A stretch of 64,000 nucleotides of DNA from Oribacterium sp. C9 (GTDB lineage: Bacteria; Bacillota; Clostridia; Lachnospirales; Lachnospiraceae): the NCBI RefSeq assembly GCF_002007235.1, contig NZ_MUHW01000009.1, forward strand, positions 62,001 to 126,000, written 5' to 3'. The translations under genes and the position numbers were made by a program. The notes beneath the pieces were generated by a model. That model was not told the origin of the DNA. It ran no database searches and saw only the letters and a program-made list of their open reading frames with translations. Of the stretch, positions 1-7,493 are shown one piece after another; position 1 is the stretch's first letter, and every line of letters begins with the position of its first letter.

Positions 1-136
1 TCACATAAATTTTTGCACTATTTTGTTTCGCAAATTAGACATAATGCGTTATAATATCTTTAAAGAGGGGAATGCCGATATATGTGGAGATCTGTCCGAT
101 AATCCATATCGATCAGCAGGAAAGAGTTGGAATAGT

Positions 137-307
137 ATGAATATAATAAGTAACAGAACACTTCATCAGAAAATATTTGAAAAGGATCAAAAAAGCAGAA
201 ACGGAACCGTATCCTGTAAGAGACCTGTTTTTGACACAGCTATCATAATTAATTTCGATGATCACACCAGGAAAAAACTTTTCTATGTAAAGGTGGAAGC
301 TCTTTAA
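137..307 (+). CDS. possible small protein, 56 residues, function unknown
   Basis: I do not recognise this protein. The ORF reads MNIISNRTLHQ... and ends ...YVKVEAL; it is basic and has no membrane segment. ATG 137 follows AGGAAAGAG at 118-126, a rather long spacing. A 22-codon ORF at 72-140 has a stronger ribosome site (AAAGAGGGG, 62-70), and its TGA overlaps ATG 137 as ATGA, so the two could be translationally coupled. A TATAAT lies at 50-55 and a good terminator follows at 322-354, which argues for a real short transcript. It could equally be the decayed end of an older gene. An upstream in-frame start at 23 has no ribosome site and would lie across the promoter. Confidence 0.3.
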   Translation: MNIISNRTLHQKIFEKDQKSRNGTVSCKRPVFDTAIIINFDDHTRKKLFYVKVEAL

Positions 308-321
308 AAATGATTTAACTG

Positions 322-354
322 AAAAAGCCGGCGTTGTTTAACGTCGGCTTTTTC
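322..354. terminator. bidirectional rho-independent terminator
   Basis: GCCGGCGTT and AACGTCGGC form a 9-bp stem with one G-T wobble and a GTTT loop, flanked by A5 on the left and T5 on the right. It can end the small transcript from the left and deoC from the right. Confidence 0.8.
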
Positions 355-398
355 ATATAACAGCTATTCACGGTCTGTATCTTATTTTTATATCATCT

Positions 399-1037
399 TC
401 ATTTCACTATTCTTACACCGCTTGAAGCGCCGAGCCTGTCTGCACCGGCTGCGATAAGCTCCTCTGCGAACTTCTTTGTATGAATTCCACCGCTTGCCTT
501 TATCTTCAGGCGGTCACCCACAGTCTTTTTCATGAGACTCACGTCGGAAACATTGGCACCTGCTGTTGAAAAGCCTGTAGAAGTCTTTACAAAATGAGCT
601 CCTGCCTCCTCGGCAAGCTCACACGCCTTCACCTTTTCCTCGTCCGTAAGGAGACAGGTCTCGATGATAACCTTCACTATAGCAGGCTTAGAAGCCTCGA
701 CCACGGCTCTTATATCATCTCTCACCAGATCATAGTTTCCATCCTTTATACCGCCTACATTGATGACCATATCAACTTCACCGGCGCCTCTTTTGACAGC
801 TTCTGATGCTTCAAATGCCTTTGCCGAAGTGATCATGGCTCCCAGCGGAAAGCCTACCACAACGCAGGCGGTAACATCTGAACCCTTCAGCTCCGAAACG
901 ACCGTATCGATATGACAGGTATTGACACAAACCGAATGAAATCCGTATTCCTTTGCCTCTTTGCAAAGAGTTTTTACCTGCTCGGTTGTGGCATCCGCCT
1001 TTAATATAGTGTGATCTATCATCTTTGCTAAATCCAT
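399..1037 (-). CDS. deoC: deoxyribose-phosphate aldolase
   Basis: Class I aldolase that splits 2-deoxyribose-5-phosphate into glyceraldehyde-3-phosphate and acetaldehyde, the last step of deoxynucleoside salvage, in the cytoplasm. The 212-residue protein is full length for the short bacterial DERA type. The Schiff-base lysine is K151 in FVKTSTGFS; the proton-relay pair is D89 in EVDMVINVG and K180 in IKASGGIHT. The start ATG has a GGAGG about 5 bases upstream (1041-1046 on the minus strand). No other deo genes adjoin it, so it appears monocistronic, ending at the shared terminator at 322-354. Confidence 0.96.
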   Translation of the reverse strand: MDLAKMIDHTILKADATTEQVKTLCKEAKEYGFHSVCVNTCHIDTVVSELKGSDVTACVVVGFPLGAMITSAKAFEASEAVKRGAGEVDMVINVGGIKDGNYDLVRDDIRAVVEASKPAIVKVIIETCLLTDEEKVKACELAEEAGAHFVKTSTGFSTAGANVSDVSLMKKTVGDRLKIKASGGIHTKKFAEELIAAGADRLGASSGVRIVK

Positions 1038-1161
1038 GTTAAACCTCCAAAAAAACTATCGTCTGCAAGTATCTGATAACTGTACCGGATCCTTCTCACT
1101 GTACATCAGTTTAAACTTATCCCGAAAAGCATAATTTTAAGACACAATACCCCATTTGTAA

Positions 1162-1190
1162 TGTTCATTTTCAGGGGCGTCCTGTATAAT
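1162..1190 (+). promoter_or_regulatory. extended -10 promoter for the AIM24-family gene
   Basis: TATAAT at 1185-1190 is preceded by TG (extended -10). A weak TGTTCA at 1162-1167 lies 17 bp upstream. The start codon is at 1243. Confidence 0.55.
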
Positions 1191-1242
1191 TGTATTTGAT
1201 ATTTTTTGTTCGTTCAATCTAATCATGAAAGGAGTAAAAAAA

Positions 1243-1926
1243 ATGAGATATTCTATCGAAGGAGAACCTTTTCCAGTCGTTATATGCGACCTTGAAGCCG
1301 GAGAGGAGATGATCACCGAATCCGGAGCCATGTCATGGATGAGCAACAACATGAATATGGCAACTCAGGGTGGCGGACTCGGAAAGATGTTTGGTCGTAT
1401 GGTTTCAGGAGAGACCATCTTCCTGAACCGCTACACTGCAACCGGAGGACCCGGCATGATCGCATTTGCTTCCAGCTTTCCGGGTTCCATCAGAGCCTAT
1501 GAGATAGGTGGCGGCAAGGAGATCATCGCTCAGAAGCGTGCTTTTCTCGCTGCCACAAGCGGAGTTGAGCTTTCAATAGCTTTCCAGAAGAAGGTGGGCA
1601 GTGGATTCTTCGGAGGTGAAGGTTTCATCATGCAGAAGCTCTCCGGAAACGGAATGGCATTCCTTGAGTTCGACGGATATGTAAAGGAATACACTCTTCA
1701 GCCGGGACAGCAGATGATCATAGATACAGGTTACCTTGCAGCCATGGAAAACACCTGCTCCATCGATATCCAAATGATCAAGGGTGTAAAGAACGTGCTC
1801 TTCGGCGGCGAAGGACTTTTCAATACCGTGCTCACAGGTCCGGGCAGGATCTGGATCCAGTCAATGCCTATCCCTCAGCTGGCATCAACACTGGTACCAT
1901 ACCTTCCGATCGGTAAAAATAATTAA
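1243..1926 (+). CDS. AIM24 / TIGR00266 family protein
   Basis: A 227-residue member of the AIM24 (TIGR00266) family of beta-rich proteins found across bacteria and in yeast mitochondria; no enzymatic activity is established for the bacterial members. The family look is clear in SGAMSWMSNNM, the glycine-rich GGGLGKMFGRMVSGE stretch, LNRYTA and the C-terminal VLFGGEGLFNTVLTGPG. There is no signal peptide, so it is cytoplasmic. ATG 1243 is chosen because AAAGGAG lies just before it; the in-frame ATG 1225 would run through that ribosome site. Its role here is unknown. Confidence 0.85.
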   Translation: MRYSIEGEPFPVVICDLEAGEEMITESGAMSWMSNNMNMATQGGGLGKMFGRMVSGETIFLNRYTATGGPGMIAFASSFPGSIRAYEIGGGKEIIAQKRAFLAATSGVELSIAFQKKVGSGFFGGEGFIMQKLSGNGMAFLEFDGYVKEYTLQPGQQMIIDTGYLAAMENTCSIDIQMIKGVKNVLFGGEGLFNTVLTGPGRIWIQSMPIPQLASTLVPYLPIGKNN

Positions 1927-2006
1927 CTGCCATAAGTGGTCAGTTTCAACCCGCGAATCATAACATGATATAAATTTGCAAATCGGCTTATATTTTTAAT
2001 TTTCCC

Positions 2007-2014
2007 GCCGATAG
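2007..2014 (+). promoter_or_regulatory. flagellar-sigma (SigD/sigma-28)-like -10 box before the YjfB-like gene
   Basis: GCCGATAG matches the SigD -10 consensus GCCGATAT in seven of eight positions. It sits 32 bp before the start of a motility-family gene. The -35 region matches poorly (TATA at 1989-1992 instead of TAAA). The arrangement TATTTTTA, 8-9 bp, GCCGATAGAA recurs at 2406-2432. Confidence 0.55.
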
Positions 2015-2038
2015 AAGCGTCACAAGGAGGTGACTGCG

Positions 2039-2227
2039 ATGGACATTATTTCAAATATTTCTACGGTTGCGTCCAATTTTTCCATGCATAAAGTGGCCAC
2101 TGCCATCGGTACCGCCATACTCGGAAAGGTATTGGATCAGGCCGAAGAAGGAGGAGAGGATATGCTGAAGCTTTTAGAGCAGTCCGCGAATCCTGATTTA
2201 GGAGCAAACTTTGATGCCATTGCATAG
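2039..2227 (+). CDS. YjfB-like putative motility protein
   Basis: A 62-residue protein of the YjfB family, small proteins tied to flagellar regulons in Firmicutes. The pattern MDIISNISTVASNFSM, then VATAIGTAILGKVLDQAEEGGEDMLKLLE and an Asn-Pro-Asp-Leu-Gly end, is typical. ATG 2039 is preceded by a strong AAGGAGGTG (2024-2032); the GTG at 2030 lies within that site. The SigD-like -10 box upstream supports expression with the flagellar genes. A terminator follows at about 2302-2341. The molecular function of the family is not known. Confidence 0.8.
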   Translation: MDIISNISTVASNFSMHKVATAIGTAILGKVLDQAEEGGEDMLKLLEQSANPDLGANFDAIA

Positions 2228-2301
2228 GAGATTTGTTGTTTCGGGGATTATTTTTATGAGGCAGAGTTCACTGCCTTAACGAGAAATATTCTACCGAAAA
2301 G

Positions 2302-2341
2302 GGGCAGGCGTTCACAGGGATCGTGAGCGCCTGTCTTTTTT
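2302..2341 (+). terminator. rho-independent terminator after the YjfB-like gene
   Basis: GGCAGGCG-TTCAC and GTGA-GCGCCTGTC form a long stem around AGGGATC, followed by a T-rich run. A smaller GGCAG/CTGCC hairpin precedes it. Confidence 0.8.
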
Positions 2342-2422
2342 ATTTCCAACCGACAATTTTTCCTTATTTTTGGAGATTTTCGTGAATTTTTTTCAAAATA
2401 GGTATTATTTTTATTTGAATCT

Positions 2423-2430
2423 GCCGATAG
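2423..2430 (+). promoter_or_regulatory. flagellar-sigma-like -10 box before the FIST/chemoreceptor operon
   Basis: GCCGATAG followed by AA, as at 2007-2014. TATTTTTA lies 9 bp upstream; the -35 TAAA element is not well matched. The downstream genes encode sensory and chemotaxis proteins, which fits SigD control. Confidence 0.5.
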
Positions 2431-2571
2431 AACATATGTGATTTACAGTGAGAGTGTCGTCAAAACTCCTTGTATAACATATTATTTGACGACCTGATGC
2501 GTGAAGATAATTAATGAATGACGCCATGAGGTCTTTTGCCCATCCCGTCATTCATTTCTCAGGAGGTTTCT

Positions 2572-3666
2572 ATGCAAAGTAAAGTAGGCTACAGTTCACA
2601 TCATGATGCCAGGTCCGCAGTTGATGAAGCAACTCGTGAAATTAGTAATCCTATCGGTCTTATCATCATGACTGATCATGATCGCCTTGCCGAGATTTCG
2701 ACACTCCTAAAGAGAAAGTATCCCAAAGCACAGTCCATCGGTGTCAGCGGGATCAACTATTTCAATACACAGTACTCCGATCATAACCTCGTAGTAGCAG
2801 CTATCACCGGAGATGCCGTTCTGGACGTTGGAGTCATGAGAAATCTTTCAACCTGCCCGGCAGCAGACATTTCCATCCTCAAGGACAGTATACGTGTCGT
2901 TAACGGAAACAGGGATAACACTGTTCTCATCGAATACTGTACCAATGACGAGGAACGTCTCACCACGACGCTCAATATAGCATTGGGCGAGACCGGGATC
3001 CATGTAGTCGGAGGAACGGAATTTGGTTATCCTGCTGATGCAACTCCGGCTGTCACAGTAAACGGACAGCTATATCCTGACGCCTGTGCCTATATGCTCC
3101 TTAAGAATACAAACGGCGGAGTAAGGGTTTATTCCGAGATAGCATATGGTGCCATGGATGGTCATCCTATGCACAAGGTAACCAGGGTAAACCTCAAGGA
3201 TAAGCAGGTTTACGAGGTAGATCACAGACCTGTTGCCAATGTCTACAGCAACGAAATGCAGGTACCTGTTGATAAGGTTGTAGACAGCGTTCTCGAACAC
3301 CCCTTCGGTCGTATCGTAGGAGATCAGGTATTTATCGCATCCCAAAAGGAATTGAAGGACGGAAACTCACTTACATTCTTTAAGAGACTTAACGTGAACG
3401 ATGCCGTATCCATTCTCAAGTTAAATGATTATGACACCATCAACAAGGAGACAGTAAGAGAGATTCTTTCTGAGGTTCACAAACCTTCACTGCTTATATC
3501 TGTTAACTGTATCTACAGATATCTTCTTTATACCGGCAATGGCTTCTTCGGCACGCTCCTTCAGAATATGGCTTCTTTGGGACCGCATATCGGCAATATA
3601 GGCGGCGGCGAACAGATAGATAATCAGCACGTAAATCAGACCATGGTCGTTGCTGTATTTGATTGA
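2572..3666 (+). CDS. FIST-domain sensory protein
   Basis: A 364-residue cytoplasmic protein made of FIST_N (roughly residues 20-200) and FIST_C (roughly 215-350). These domains are predicted to bind small ligands, possibly amino acids, and usually work with chemoreceptors or cyclases. Recognisable features are PIGLIIMTDHD, VVGGTEFGYPADA, the VNLKDKQVYEVDHRPVANVY strand region and the C-terminal NGFFGTLLQNMASLGPHIGNIGGGEQ. ATG 2572 is chosen for the AGGAGG at 2561-2566; the upstream in-frame ATG 2536 lies inside the leader stem. Fifteen bases separate it from the chemoreceptor gene, so the two form an operon and probably one receptor pair. Confidence 0.85.
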   Translation: MQSKVGYSSHHDARSAVDEATREISNPIGLIIMTDHDRLAEISTLLKRKYPKAQSIGVSGINYFNTQYSDHNLVVAAITGDAVLDVGVMRNLSTCPAADISILKDSIRVVNGNRDNTVLIEYCTNDEERLTTTLNIALGETGIHVVGGTEFGYPADATPAVTVNGQLYPDACAYMLLKNTNGGVRVYSEIAYGAMDGHPMHKVTRVNLKDKQVYEVDHRPVANVYSNEMQVPVDKVVDSVLEHPFGRIVGDQVFIASQKELKDGNSLTFFKRLNVNDAVSILKLNDYDTINKETVREILSEVHKPSLLISVNCIYRYLLYTGNGFFGTLLQNMASLGPHIGNIGGGEQIDNQHVNQTMVVAVFD

Positions 3667-3681
3667 TAAGGAGGATGTACG

Positions 3682-4641
3682 ATGTTTGCTTTAGGAAAAA
3701 ATAATCAGAGCTCAAACTATACGGTTTCTTCAAACACATCCTTCAAAACAGACGAGCTGGAGGGATTGAGATCCATAGGTGATTACGCACTTAAGCAGAA
3801 GATTCTTCTTCAGAACGAAGAAACAAAAACCTCTGATGATCTTTTGGGTATTCAGAATTCTTTCGACATAGTACGGCAGAAATCCGATGAGATCTCCGAA
3901 TCCGTGAACTCTTTCCAGACACAGTTTTCGAGAGTACAGGAAATCGTTGACCGCTTCGACAGTATCATCAACAAGATGGCGGAGACAGTCAAGGAATCTC
4001 ACAGCAGTATGGACATGGTCAGAGAGAAGTCCAACGACGTTTATGAGACCATTTCTGCAGTTGAACAGGTATTCGAAGAATTCCAGAAGAGCTTCGCAGA
4101 AATCTCCAAGAACGTAGGCGCCATCAACAGGATCGCCAGCCAGACAAACCTCCTCGCTATCAATGCTTCCATCGAGGCTGCAAGAGCGGGACAGGCCGGA
4201 AAGGGCTTCGCTGTAGTTGCTACGGAAGTCAACAAGCTCTCGAAAAACATTCAGGAGATCGTCGGTTCCATCGACAGGAGTATGAACGATCTTAATTCCA
4301 ACAACTTGAAGCTGAAGGATGCCATCATTAACACAAGGGCTGCGATCGACGAATCTCAGACTCAGGTAAATGAAACTGATGCGGTTGTAGACAGTATCAA
4401 TGCTGTTTCCGATGACATCGCAAACGGAAACAAGGAAATGCTTCAGGTATTTGATGATTGTAACCAGAATATAGACATCGTCGCAAACAACGTTCGTGAT
4501 TCCGGTGTTTATTACGACAAGGTTGAAGCTGACATTCAGACCATGATGACCAACATCACCAAGAAGGGCTTCGTCTTTGAGGATCTGAACAATGCTCTCG
4601 AACAGATCGAGCCTTTGGTTGACAGAATGCAAGGCAGATGA
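3682..4641 (+). CDS. soluble methyl-accepting chemotaxis protein
   Basis: A 319-residue chemoreceptor signalling protein with no transmembrane segment and no periplasmic domain. Residues about 70-300 form the long coiled-coil; the hairpin tip at about 150-190 ([20 protein letters not shown], then GFAVVATEV) binds CheA/CheW in the family. The first ~60 residues are Ser/Asn-rich and have no known domain, so sensing is probably supplied by the neighbouring FIST protein. GGAGG sits 8 bases before ATG 3682. Two hairpins at 4698-4748 end the operon. Confidence 0.92.
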   Translation: MFALGKNNQSSNYTVSSNTSFKTDELEGLRSIGDYALKQKILLQNEETKTSDDLLGIQNSFDIVRQKSDEISESVNSFQTQFSRVQEIVDRFDSIINKMAETVKESHSSMDMVREKSNDVYETISAVEQVFEEFQKSFAEISKNVGAINRIASQTNLLAINASIEAARAGQAGKGFAVVATEVNKLSKNIQEIVGSIDRSMNDLNSNNLKLKDAIINTRAAIDESQTQVNETDAVVDSINAVSDDIANGNKEMLQVFDDCNQNIDIVANNVRDSGVYYDKVEADIQTMMTNITKKGFVFEDLNNALEQIEPLVDRMQGR

Positions 4642-4697
4642 TAAAGCGGATGCACCCTAACATCCACTCTTTCATAAATATTTATACCCCTTCTTTA

Positions 4698-4748
4698 ATA
4701 GCCCGTAGCTAAGCTGCGGGCTATGTCCTCGTAGAGGATTTTTCTTCT
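4698..4748 (+). terminator. double-hairpin terminator of the FIST/chemoreceptor operon
   Basis: TAGCCCG-AGC and GC-GCGGGCTA form the first stem (about 4699-4723). TCCTC/GAGGA follows at 4726-4738, then TTTTTCTTCTTTT. Confidence 0.75.
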
Positions 4749-4835
4749 TTTGTAAACATTTCTAAAGTAATTTCTAAATCACTTCAAGTTCTTTTGATGA
4801 TATAGTTTTATCGTTAGTATAGGAGGATGGAAAAT

Positions 4836-6494
4836 ATGAGAAAACATTTGAGAAGGATGGCAATCGCCTCGTGTATAGCCCTGCTTATTTCCGGATGCGG
4901 AGTTCAGAACATACCGGGGATACCGGAGACTACACAGTCAGGAACCGAGGCCGAAGAATCGACTGCTGCAGAGACAGAATCTTCGGAAGAAAACAAAACT
5001 CCCGTTTCTTCCGAAAAAATCGAGCAGCTGAGCTTTGAATGTAAACCAAATTACGATTATGTGTACAAGGATCCGAAAGCAGAGTCAGACTCAAAGCTTA
5101 TCGCTATAGGACATTATCCTTCGATCAGACTGGGATTCTACGAAGATGGTGATTTCAAGGAATATGATGATATATATGAAAAACTGTCTGCCAGTCTTTT
5201 GGACTATACGAGAGCTAAGGAAAAAGAGTTCAAATCCTTTGTGACAGAATGCCGTGAGGTCGCTGAGGAAGATGAGCGGTTTAAAGATAACTCGGAGAAC
5301 TCCTATGATCACTATTACGCTGTAGATATGGATGCGACCGTTACCCGTTCAGATTCTGTAGTCTTCAGTATATTTGACACTACATACCTCGAGATGAACG
5401 GTCCTCATCCAAACACAACATTTGACAGTTATAACATCGATTCCCAGACAGGAAAGCTCCTTAAGATATCTGATGTTGTAACTGACAAGGATGCTTTCAT
5501 CGATGCCGTTGACAAAAAGCTTCACGAAGATTATCCGGATCTGGATAATGAACTGTTCGATCCTGATCTGAAGGGTACTCTCAGTGACATGTATGATGAA
5601 AAGGACGGTCTCACCCTCACCTTCAATCTGACATACGACTCACTTGTTGTATCATTTGCAGCATACGAGCTGGCATCTTATGCTGTAGGTCCCAAGGAGT
5701 CTGTGCTCAGCTTCAAGGAATATGGAGACCTGATAGACGAGAGATTCACGAAAACAGCAGATAACTTTGCATTTGCAGTAAGCACCAGAACACCTTACAG
5801 CTTTGAAGCAGATGATGGTTCTGTAAAGACACTTACTGTTGACTACGAACCTTCTCAGGGCGAGTACATGGATGACTGCTATGACATCACCATAACTCTC
5901 GATGGAAAAGAATTTACCGATACTATCCAGTACACCTATGGTATCTATCCTTACCTCATGTATCAGGACAAAAAGCTCTTCCTCTTTGTTCGAAGCAAAT
6001 CGGATAATGACTATGAGTTTACCAGCATCTATGATCTGAACGGCGATAAAGCCTTTAAGGTAGAGGATAGCATGGATGGTTCATTCTATTCCACGATTCC
6101 TGTCGATCCGGACGATTTCATCATGTACACAAGGTCGGCTCTTTTAAGCACCTACACCATTTTCCGTCATTATGAGCTTGATTCAGACGGAAGACCTCTG
6201 CCAAAGACCGAGGAGTGGTGGATACAGACTGACATCGAGCTTAAGCTCAAGAAGCCTCTGACACTTAGTATCATGGATGATCTCACAAGAGACGGAATCG
6301 ATAACGGTAAGGATGAAAAGCTTCCTGAAGGAGCTGTCCTTAAGCCAAAGCGCACCAACGGCTACAGCTGGGTAGACGCAGAAACAGAAGACGGCAGATT
6401 CGCCCGTATCTATGTAGAAAATTCCGACTGGCCACAGACTGTGGACGGAACTGATATAGAGCAGATTTTTGACGGAATAATCTTTGCCGGTTAA
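4836..6494 (+). CDS. lipoprotein with DUF3298-like domain
   Basis: A surface lipoprotein of 552 residues. The N-terminus MRKHLRRMAIASCIALLISGC ends in a lipobox with the lipidated Cys at residue 21, followed by a Thr/Glu/Ser-rich linker to about residue 55. Residues about 70-310 resemble the DUF4163/DUF3298 pair seen in PdaC- and RsiV-type extracellular proteins (YNIDSQTGKLLKISDVV; VVSFAAYELASYAVGPKE). The second half (about 310-550) is not recognised. ATG 4836 gives normal spacing to AGGAGG (4821-4826); ATG 4827 would abut it. It may sense or bind a cell-wall ligand, but its role is unknown. It stands alone between terminators. Confidence 0.75.
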   Translation: MRKHLRRMAIASCIALLISGCGVQNIPGIPETTQSGTEAEESTAAETESSEENKTPVSSEKIEQLSFECKPNYDYVYKDPKAESDSKLIAIGHYPSIRLGFYEDGDFKEYDDIYEKLSASLLDYTRAKEKEFKSFVTECREVAEEDERFKDNSENSYDHYYAVDMDATVTRSDSVVFSIFDTTYLEMNGPHPNTTFDSYNIDSQTGKLLKISDVVTDKDAFIDAVDKKLHEDYPDLDNELFDPDLKGTLSDMYDEKDGLTLTFNLTYDSLVVSFAAYELASYAVGPKESVLSFKEYGDLIDERFTKTADNFAFAVSTRTPYSFEADDGSVKTLTVDYEPSQGEYMDDCYDITITLDGKEFTDTIQYTYGIYPYLMYQDKKLFLFVRSKSDNDYEFTSIYDLNGDKAFKVEDSMDGSFYSTIPVDPDDFIMYTRSALLSTYTIFRHYELDSDGRPLPKTEEWWIQTDIELKLKKPLTLSIMDDLTRDGIDNGKDEKLPEGAVLKPKRTNGYSWVDAETEDGRFARIYVENSDWPQTVDGTDIEQIFDGIIFAG

Positions 6495-6595
6495 AATACT
6501 GCATAATTCTATCCATGACTTCCGGCTCTGAACAAAGCCTTCCCATCAGAGCAACATAATAATTAACATTATTTAGAAAAAATTTTACATGGTAT

Positions 6596-6658
6596 AAAAA
6601 AACTGCCCATTTTATGATGATATAAGTGTCATATAACAGGGCAGTTTTTTTGCCCTGT
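6596..6658 (+). promoter_or_regulatory. terminator with overlapping antiterminator-like hairpin
   Basis: ACTGCCC (6602-6608) pairs with GGGCAGT (6639-6645) and is followed by a T run to 6651, a normal terminator after the lipoprotein gene. ACAGGGCA (6636-6643) can instead pair with TGCCCTGT (6651-6658) around GTTTTTTT, which would break the terminator stem. The next gene starts only 25 bases later with no obvious promoter between, so this may be an attenuator for the two following genes. Confidence 0.5.
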
Positions 6659-6683
6659 ATTTCTATATATTCTGGAGGTTGCT

Positions 6684-7493
6684 TTGAAGATTTCGATATA
6701 CAACGACTGGGACCATATACCTAAATATGCAGAGGAAGGAGCCGAAGAGGTGACTCTTTCTTTTGATGGTGAATACAGAAAGGGAGATGTGATCCATATT
6801 TCAGATCTTGAACCTGACAGGTTCTATGTTTTTAAACTCGATGCCGTACTGGCTCCTTCTGTGGTATATGTCACAAAAGACGAGTTGCTTTATCCTGTTC
6901 CGTTTTATGAAAAGAGGGAGAATCTGAATCCTCTTACTTTCTTCGGAAACCGCCATGTGGTAAGCATCCGAAGAGCAGAGTCTTATGAAGTCATGACATA
7001 CAGAAATCTCTCGGAGAACAGCTTCGATCCCCATGATGATATAGGTGTATATCCTCATGCCAGTGCAAACATCGAAACCCGAGGTGAATCAGTCTTTGCT
7101 GCCGCCAATGCTATTAACGGAAACATTGCCCACGGTTCCCACGGAGAGTGGCCCTATGAGTCCTGGGGTATCAACTGCCGTGCGGATGCAGAATTCCGTC
7201 TTGATTTCGGGCGTCCCGTAAATATCAGGGAGATATGGATCTATGAACGCTGTGATTTCCCTCACGACAACTGGTGGACAGAGGGAACCCTCAGCTTCTC
7301 AACCGGAGAAAGGAAGATACTTCATCTGGAAAAGCGAGAGGATGGAAGTGCACAGAAATACATGCTCTCGGAGGATAATGTGACCTGGCTCACTCTGGGC
7401 GAGCTTATAAAGGCTCAGGATCCGAGTCCTTTCCCGGCACTTACACAGATAAAGGTTTTTGGAACTGAGGCAAATTATGAGATCTTTAAATGA
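6684..7493 (+). CDS. discoidin-like carbohydrate-binding accessory protein
   Basis: A 269-residue protein with no signal peptide. Residues about 125-260 have the jelly-roll look of an F5/8-type (discoidin-like) carbohydrate-binding domain: ASANIETRGESVFAAANAING, WPYESWGINC, FRLDFGRPVNIREIWIYER and a C-terminal LTQIKVFGTEA. The first 120 residues form an unrecognised beta-rich region. The start is UUG at 6684, with GGAGG at 6674-6678 deciding it. The following heparinase-like gene starts inside its last 17 bases, so the two are translationally coupled and probably act on the same polysaccharide or uronide-rich oligosaccharide. The catalytic role, if any, is unknown. Confidence 0.65.
   Translation: MKISIYNDWDHIPKYAEEGAEEVTLSFDGEYRKGDVIHISDLEPDRFYVFKLDAVLAPSVVYVTKDELLYPVPFYEKRENLNPLTFFGNRHVVSIRRAESYEVMTYRNLSENSFDPHDDIGVYPHASANIETRGESVFAAANAINGNIAHGSHGEWPYESWGINCRADAEFRLDFGRPVNIREIWIYERCDFPHDNWWTEGTLSFSTGERKILHLEKREDGSAQKYMLSEDNVTWLTLGELIKAQDPSPFPALTQIKVFGTEANYEIFK

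Larger units (their letters stand above)
2228..2571 (+). other. intergenic region with terminator, SigD-like promoter and folded leader
   Basis: This 344-base gap has no gene. It holds the terminator at 2302-2341, a second SigD-like -10 (GCCGATAG, 2423-2430) and a leader of about 135 bases with three candidate helices: GTCGTCAAA 2456-2464 with TTTGACGAC 2485-2493; GACCT-ATG 2491-2499 with CAT-AGGTC 2525-2533; and AATGAATGACG 2513-2523 with CGTCATTCATT 2546-2556. The last ends five bases before AGGAGG (2561-2566). The second and third helices are interleaved, so they must form a pseudoknot or be alternatives. Confidence 0.6.

Noticed and set aside
74-81. GCCGATAT, a perfect SigD -10 box near the left edge
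   Set aside because: It lies within the spacer between a ribosome site and a possible ORF, has no -35 at 14-16 bp, and no motility gene follows; probably chance.
2436-2571. c-di-GMP riboswitch before the FIST gene
   Set aside because: I could not find the conserved GEMM core or tetraloop-receptor elements; only generic helices are supported.
3730-4632. 300-codon ORF on the minus strand
   Set aside because: Antisense of the chemoreceptor coiled coil; no start signal or recognisable domain.
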